A stretch of 16,926 nucleotides of DNA from Fibrobacteraceae bacterium (GTDB lineage Bacteria > Fibrobacterota > Fibrobacteria > Fibrobacterales > Fibrobacteraceae): contig JALNVO010000028.1 in assembly GCA_023231365.1 (NCBI GenBank), forward strand, positions 1-16,926, given 5' to 3'. A model generated the notes under the pieces. That model saw only the letters and a list, made by a program, of their open reading frames with translations. It had not been told where the DNA came from and made no database searches. Made by a program: the position numbers and the translations under genes. Shown one piece after another: positions 13,343 to 16,926 of this stretch. Within the stretch, counting starts at the first letter, position 1, and each line of letters starts with the position of its first letter.

Positions 13343-15186
13343 GCGACTTCCTCGACCTACTTAGAAGAGCCCTGGAATTCAACCCGCAGGCACCTCTTAT
13401 TTTCACCCAGTTCTATTTCTGGGCTTTTTTCGCCATTATATTCGCGCTCTTTACGCTCGTCCACAAACGCATCCTACTGCGAAATACCTTTCTCTTTGCA
13501 GCAAGTCTCTTCTTCTATTATAAAACAAGCGGAAGCTATTTGGTTCTTCTCGTATTTTGCGTCGTTGCAAACTACCTGGGGGGGCGAGTCATTAATGCCA
13601 TACAGAAACCTATAGGCAAAAAAGCAATGCTCACCCTTTTAGTAGGGGTAGACCTCCTCACGCTCGGTTATTTTAAGTACGCATACTTCTTTTTGGATTT
13701 CTTGGATCAAGTCTTTGGCGTCAAACTCCAAGTCTACAACTTTTTCGCTGCGGCGGGCAACAAGTTTTTCCATTCAAATTCACTCATCGACCAGATCGTG
13801 CTCCCCGTGGGCATTTCTTTCTTCACATTCCAAGCAATCAGCTATTGCGTAGATGTCTACAAAAAAACAGTCCCGCCGGTAAAAAACTTCCTGGATTTCG
13901 GTTTTTACCTCACCTTCTTTCCACAGCTCGTAGCAGGACCAATCGTCCGCGCGAATAAATTCATCCCCCAGCTCCACGAAAAATTTTTCCTCTCGCACCA
14001 TGCATTCGGACTCGCCATCTTCTGGATTCTGAACGGACTCGCCAAAAAAGTCATCATGAGCGACTTCCTCTCCACGCACTTTGTAGACAGGGTCTTCGAA
14101 TCACCCCTCCTTTATACGGGCTTTGAAAACCTAATCGGACTTTTCGCCTATTCCCTACAAGTATACGCAGACTTTTCGGGCTATACGGACATTGCAATAG
14201 GCGTCGCCTTATTAATGGGCTTTAGGCTACCCCGCAACTTCAATTCCCCCTACAAAGCGGACACTCCGGCAGAATTTTGGCACCGTTGGCACATTTCGCT
14301 TTCAAGCTGGCTCAGGGATTATCTCTACATACCCCTCGGAGGAAATAGAGGCGCAGGCTTCGGCACATTCTTTTGGATTGCAGTCCTTTCCATTATAGCC
14401 ATACTCCTTTCAGGAAGCAAATGGGTTGCCATTTCGCTCGGAGCGCTTTACCTCTTCCTCGGTATTTGGGCATTCTTCAAGTCCGATTCAAGACGCACAA
14501 TCAGTAAGCATTTAAACGCAATGATAACGCAACTCCTAGGCGGGCTCTGGCACGGAGCAAGCTGGAACTTTATGATCTGGGGTGGGTTAAACGGAATCGG
14601 CATGATCTGCAACACCCAATGGAGAAAGCAATCCTTGGAAGTACGTGCCGTGCTGATGTTCATTCTTACGGCTACCGCAGCTATCGCTTGCAAGCTCAAT
14701 TATACACCCGTATTTGCCATTGCGTCTGTATGGTGCGGAATTATCTTTATCGGAATCTACGCAAATTTGATATTTAATTTATTCACAAAAAAAGAATTGC
14801 CAAAACTCCGCTATTGCTGGAATGTTGTGCTCACATTCATCTTTATCACGTCTACTCGCCTCTTCTTCCGCGCAGGTTCCAACCTAGACCCGGCCGAAGC
14901 AAACGAAACCGCCTGGGAAACCGCTCGCAATATGATCCACCAGATAGGAAGCCCTTGGAACTTTTCCCTCGTGCCGCAAATGGCAAAAGAGCATTTATCC
15001 ATCATCGCCGTATTCCTTTTGGGAATGTCTATCCATTGGTTGCCGGACCGCTTTAAGCGCACCTACCGCGTCATCTTTGCCAAACTACCCATCTCCGCAA
15101 TGATCGTATTCTCGGCCATCGCCCTATTCATTATTTATCAATTTTCCAGCGCCGATACACCGCCATTCATCTATTTCCAGTTCTAA
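13339..15186 (+). CDS. MBOAT-family membrane O-acyltransferase (AlgI/PatA-like)
   Basis: A 615-residue polytopic inner-membrane protein with roughly a dozen hydrophobic segments. It has the MBOAT hallmarks: QLVAGPIVRANKFIPQL, YSLQVYADFSGYTDIAIG, FWHRWHISLSSWLRDYLYIP (His315, His318) and the conserved GGLWHGASWNF with the presumed catalytic His405. AlgI, DltB and PatA share this pattern. It should move an acyl, most likely acetyl, group from a cytoplasmic donor to the periplasmic face and hand it to an SGNH partner, two of which are encoded just upstream. The start overlaps the previous stop as ATGA, so the three genes are one translational unit. DltB is less likely, because no dltA or dltC is beside it. 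The glycan that receives the group cannot be named from this window. Confidence 0.93.
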   Translation: MSDFLDLLRRALEFNPQAPLIFTQFYFWAFFAIIFALFTLVHKRILLRNTFLFAASLFFYYKTSGSYLVLLVFCVVANYLGGRVINAIQKPIGKKAMLTLLVGVDLLTLGYFKYAYFFLDFLDQVFGVKLQVYNFFAAAGNKFFHSNSLIDQIVLPVGISFFTFQAISYCVDVYKKTVPPVKNFLDFGFYLTFFPQLVAGPIVRANKFIPQLHEKFFLSHHAFGLAIFWILNGLAKKVIMSDFLSTHFVDRVFESPLLYTGFENLIGLFAYSLQVYADFSGYTDIAIGVALLMGFRLPRNFNSPYKADTPAEFWHRWHISLSSWLRDYLYIPLGGNRGAGFGTFFWIAVLSIIAILLSGSKWVAISLGALYLFLGIWAFFKSDSRRTISKHLNAMITQLLGGLWHGASWNFMIWGGLNGIGMICNTQWRKQSLEVRAVLMFILTATAAIACKLNYTPVFAIASVWCGIIFIGIYANLIFNLFTKKELPKLRYCWNVVLTFIFITSTRLFFRAGSNLDPAEANETAWETARNMIHQIGSPWNFSLVPQMAKEHLSIIAVFLLGMSIHWLPDRFKRTYRVIFAKLPISAMIVFSAIALFIIYQFSSADTPPFIYFQF

Positions 15187-15290
15187 AGAGGAAGGGGGCT
15201 GCTGTAAGAGAACGCACGAGCATCTCTGGCATCCCAACCTTCGTAGACACTCGATTTCATAGTCGCAAAGCAATTTTCAAAGATGCCCAT
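15183..15290 (-). CDS. Possible 35-residue small ORF coupled to the glycosylase gene
   Basis: The ATG shares a base with the stop of the glycosylase gene (TAATG), and GGAG lies 8 nt before it, a good Shine-Dalgarno spacing. The product starts MGIFENCFATMKSSVYEGWD and ends SYSSPLPL before a TAG that overlaps the convergent MBOAT stop. It has no membrane segment and matches nothing I recognise. An overlapping start with a well-placed ribosome binding site argues for translation; the short length argues for chance. Confidence 0.35.
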   Translation of the reverse strand: MGIFENCFATMKSSVYEGWDARDARAFSYSSPLPL

Positions 15291-15877
15291 TAAACCATCT
15301 CCAAATCCTTGAACATCGAAAGGTAGGTTTTAGCTTTTGCCACTAAAGCGAGCGGATAAGCACGGCTGGAACTCGGCATCCGGTAAAGCAACATTTTGCG
15401 ATTTCCCAAAAGGAATGGGGAATGCCCGCCGACTTTCGGCGGTTCTGCACCTAATACAGCACAAAGCGTTTCTGTTGCGAGCGTTCCCGTCGTCACCACA
15501 GCGCTGCATGTGTAGAGCCCTTTCAACATTTTAGGCACGTCCGTCGGAGTTACTACTTCCAAAAAGGCGTCCGAAGCATTATCTTTCAGACGTCGAACTT
15601 CCCTTACCGTATCATAAATAGCAATTCCCGCTTCATTCAAAAATCGGACAATTTTTTCTTTGTCAAAAATCTTGTCGCTCACCCGCACAAAATAATTCTT
15701 GTCCTTGAAAAAGACGAGGCCCAAAATTCGCCACATATCATTATTAAAATTCGGATAATAAAATTGCATGCACCAGCGCTTTTGCGGAGGAGGAAAACTT
15801 CCAAGCATCAAAAGTTTGGCATTCTTGGGCAAAAAGGGATCCAGAGGATGTTTTTCTATTCTGTTTTTCACATTCAC
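15290..15877 (-). CDS. Uracil-DNA-glycosylase-superfamily DNA glycosylase
   Basis: About 195 residues. It belongs to the UDG fold group that includes MUG/TDG and the hypoxanthine-DNA glycosylases, which cut deaminated bases out of DNA as the first step of base excision repair. Motif 1 is MLGSFPPPQKRWCMQFYYPN followed by NDMWRILG. Motif 2, near the C-terminus, is RMPSSSRAYPLAL. I recall proteins with this exact pattern annotated in Bacteroidetes as UDG-family proteins. The start is uncertain: the frame opens at TTG 15946, but homologues begin near IEKHPLDPFLP, so one of two GTG codons (15877 or 15871) fits better, although neither has a clear ribosome binding site. The exact substrate, uracil or hypoxanthine, is not decided by these motifs. 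Confidence 0.82.
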   Translation of the reverse strand: MNVKNRIEKHPLDPFLPKNAKLLMLGSFPPPQKRWCMQFYYPNFNNDMWRILGLVFFKDKNYFVRVSDKIFDKEKIVRFLNEAGIAIYDTVREVRRLKDNASDAFLEVVTPTDVPKMLKGLYTCSAVVTTGTLATETLCAVLGAEPPKVGGHSPFLLGNRKMLLYRMPSSSRAYPLALVAKAKTYLSMFKDLEMV

Positions 15878-16017
15878 AATGATAAAAAATTTGTCGGCAT
15901 CCAGACTTTTCAGATTTTCATGACGTTTTTGTAAAAGAAATAACAAAGGTGTTTTTTTTCATTCACAAAATTGTTTCTCGATCTTTGAAATTTTTCCAAA
16001 AAAGCCATAATTAACAC

Positions 16018-16033
16018 TGGCACGATATTTGCT
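16018..16033 (+). promoter_or_regulatory. Sigma-54 (RpoN) promoter of the P-II/amtB operon
   Basis: TGGCACGATATTTGCT matches the sigma-54 consensus TGGCACG-N4-TTGCW at every defined position, with GG and GC at the right -24/-12 spacing. Transcription should start near 16044, giving a leader of about 48 nt before the P-II gene. Such promoters need an NtrC-type activator; no clear activator site is visible in the AT-rich 70 bp upstream. Confidence 0.9.
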
Positions 16034-16091
16034 TAGTGGTTCGCGGAAAAGGTCTATTCAGCCCTTCATCCATACAAAACTGGAGAATAAG

Positions 16092-16433
16092 ATGAAAGTC
16101 GTTACGGCATACATACAGCCCGAAAAGCTCGGCAGTGTAAAGGAAGCTCTTTACGAAGCCGAAATTTTCAAAATCAGCGTCACAAACGTCCTTGGATGCG
16201 GTCAGCAGAAGGGTTACACAGAATCTTACCGCGGTTCCGAAACAGAGGTGAAGCTCCTTAAGAAGGTGCGTCTCCAGATTGCGCTCAATGACGAATTTGT
16301 TCAACCCTGCATCGACGCTATCGTCAAAGGCGCCCGCACAGGAAACATCGGCGATGGCAAGATCTTCGTTGAAAACTTGGAACAATGCATTCGAATCCGC
16401 ACAGGCGAAACAGGCCCTGCGGCAATTGGTTGA
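16092..16433 (+). CDS. glnK: P-II nitrogen regulatory protein, AmtB-linked
   Basis: A 113-residue P-II signal protein, a trimer that senses ATP/ADP and 2-oxoglutarate and binds partners such as AmtB. The T-loop is GCGQQKGYTESYRGSE (35-50), the B-loop ARTGNIGDGKIFV with the nucleotide-binding TGxxGDGKI, and the C-terminal region CIRIRTGE. Position 51, the uridylylated tyrosine in enterobacterial GlnB/GlnK, is Thr here; Tyr46 is present. Regulation by GlnD-type uridylylation at 51 is therefore not possible, and control by ligand binding is likelier. The start at 16092 has GGAG 6 nt upstream; a longer frame from 16029 would begin inside the sigma-54 promoter. amtB follows after 16 bp, the classical glnK-amtB order. 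Confidence 0.95.
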   Translation: MKVVTAYIQPEKLGSVKEALYEAEIFKISVTNVLGCGQQKGYTESYRGSETEVKLLKKVRLQIALNDEFVQPCIDAIVKGARTGNIGDGKIFVENLEQCIRIRTGETGPAAIG

Positions 16434-16449
16434 TTAAAGGAGCACACAA

Positions 16450-16926
16450 ATGAACGCAGATACGTTGTCTGTACTCAGTACACAAATTGCCGACACCACA
16501 TTTATGTCGGAAAATATATGGATTATGGCTTGTGCACTTCTCGTGTTCGTCATGGGTCTCGGATTTGCTTGCGTTGAATCCGGACTTTGTCGCGCAAAAT
16601 GTTGCTCAAACATTATGTTCAAAAATTTCACCGTGCCGGCGATCGGTATCACCCTCTATGCATTGCTGGGCTTCAGCCTGATGTATCCGCATTCCTGGGG
16701 CATTGCAAACGTCCTCGGATTTGATGGCTTTGGACTCCACGTCCCGGAAGGCGGATTCACCTCCGCATACAATCATTATACATACTTCACCGATTGGCTC
16801 TTCCAAGCGATGTTCGCCGCTACAGCAGCAACTATCGTCTCCGGTGCCGTAGCAGAGCGCATCAAACTCAATTCATTTTTAATCTTCACGGCTATTTACG
16901 TCGCATTAGTCTACCCGATAGTCGGA
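16450..16926 (+). CDS. amtB: Ammonium transporter AmtB, 5' part
   Basis: The first 159 codons of an Amt/MEP/Rh ammonium channel, cut by the window edge. The N-terminal membrane helix reads NIWIMACALLVFVMGLGFAC and is followed by VESGLCRAKCCSNIM, a form of the usual VE.G..R.KN..N.M. The family signature WLFQAMFAATAATIVSGAVA and ER are present. The protein sits in the inner membrane and takes up ammonium when nitrogen is scarce, with P-II plugging the pore when it is plentiful. AAAGGAG lies 7 nt before the ATG. It is co-transcribed with the P-II gene from the sigma-54 promoter. The window ends before most pore residues, so these cannot be checked. Confidence 0.96.
   Translation, partial: MNADTLSVLSTQIADTTFMSENIWIMACALLVFVMGLGFACVESGLCRAKCCSNIMFKNFTVPAIGITLYALLGFSLMYPHSWGIANVLGFDGFGLHVPEGGFTSAYNHYTYFTDWLFQAMFAATAATIVSGAVAERIKLNSFLIFTAIYVALVYPIVG

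Overview
The window reads as chromosomal DNA of a rumen or gut Fibrobacter or a close relative. The strongest pointer is a 1049-residue secreted glycoside hydrolase (1186-4335) whose repeated N-terminal beta-sandwich modules, CBM11-like module and GH51-type catalytic domain match the layout I know for Fibrobacter succinogenes endoglucanase F (CelF). Moderate GC, weak or absent Shine-Dalgarno sequences at several genes, and an MBOAT plus two-SGNH cassette fit that placement. The species cannot be fixed from the sequence alone.

Layout. 1-192: two tandem 99-bp GC-rich hairpin repeats; a decayed third copy lies at 5342-5430. 402-1142 and 1186-4335: a DsbA-like lipoprotein followed by celF, ending in a strong terminator at 4356-4381. 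4386-5496: more than 1 kb without an intact gene, holding two different decayed IS200/IS605-type tnpA relics on the minus strand. 5554-9048 (minus): surE then gyrA, 15 bp apart, with a terminator at 5497-5534. 9112-15186 (plus): hisS followed by an overlapping cassette of two SGNH-fold esterase/acyltransferase-like proteins and an MBOAT membrane acyltransferase. 15290-15877 (minus): a uracil-DNA-glycosylase-superfamily enzyme, then a possible 35-codon ORF coupled to it through a TAATG overlap. 16018-16926 (plus): a near-consensus sigma-54 promoter, a P-II gene and the start of amtB, which runs off the window.

How the genes work together. celF acts outside the cell on beta-glucans, and the lipoprotein in front of it may help envelope redox or folding. 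The MBOAT/SGNH trio looks like a machine that passes acetyl groups across the inner membrane and places them on an envelope or exported glycan, by analogy with AlgI/AlgJ/AlgX or PatA/PatB. The P-II/amtB pair is a nitrogen-limitation unit under RpoN control.

Most unusual points: the repeats, whose copies differ almost only in hairpin loops; the two transposase relics; the histidyl-tRNA synthetase, whose motif 3 lacks the usual arginine; the acetylation cassette overlapping hisS; the acidic insert in the GyrA C-terminal domain; the P-II protein with Thr at position 51; and the possible coupled micro-ORF. I see no phage, CRISPR array or intact mobile element.
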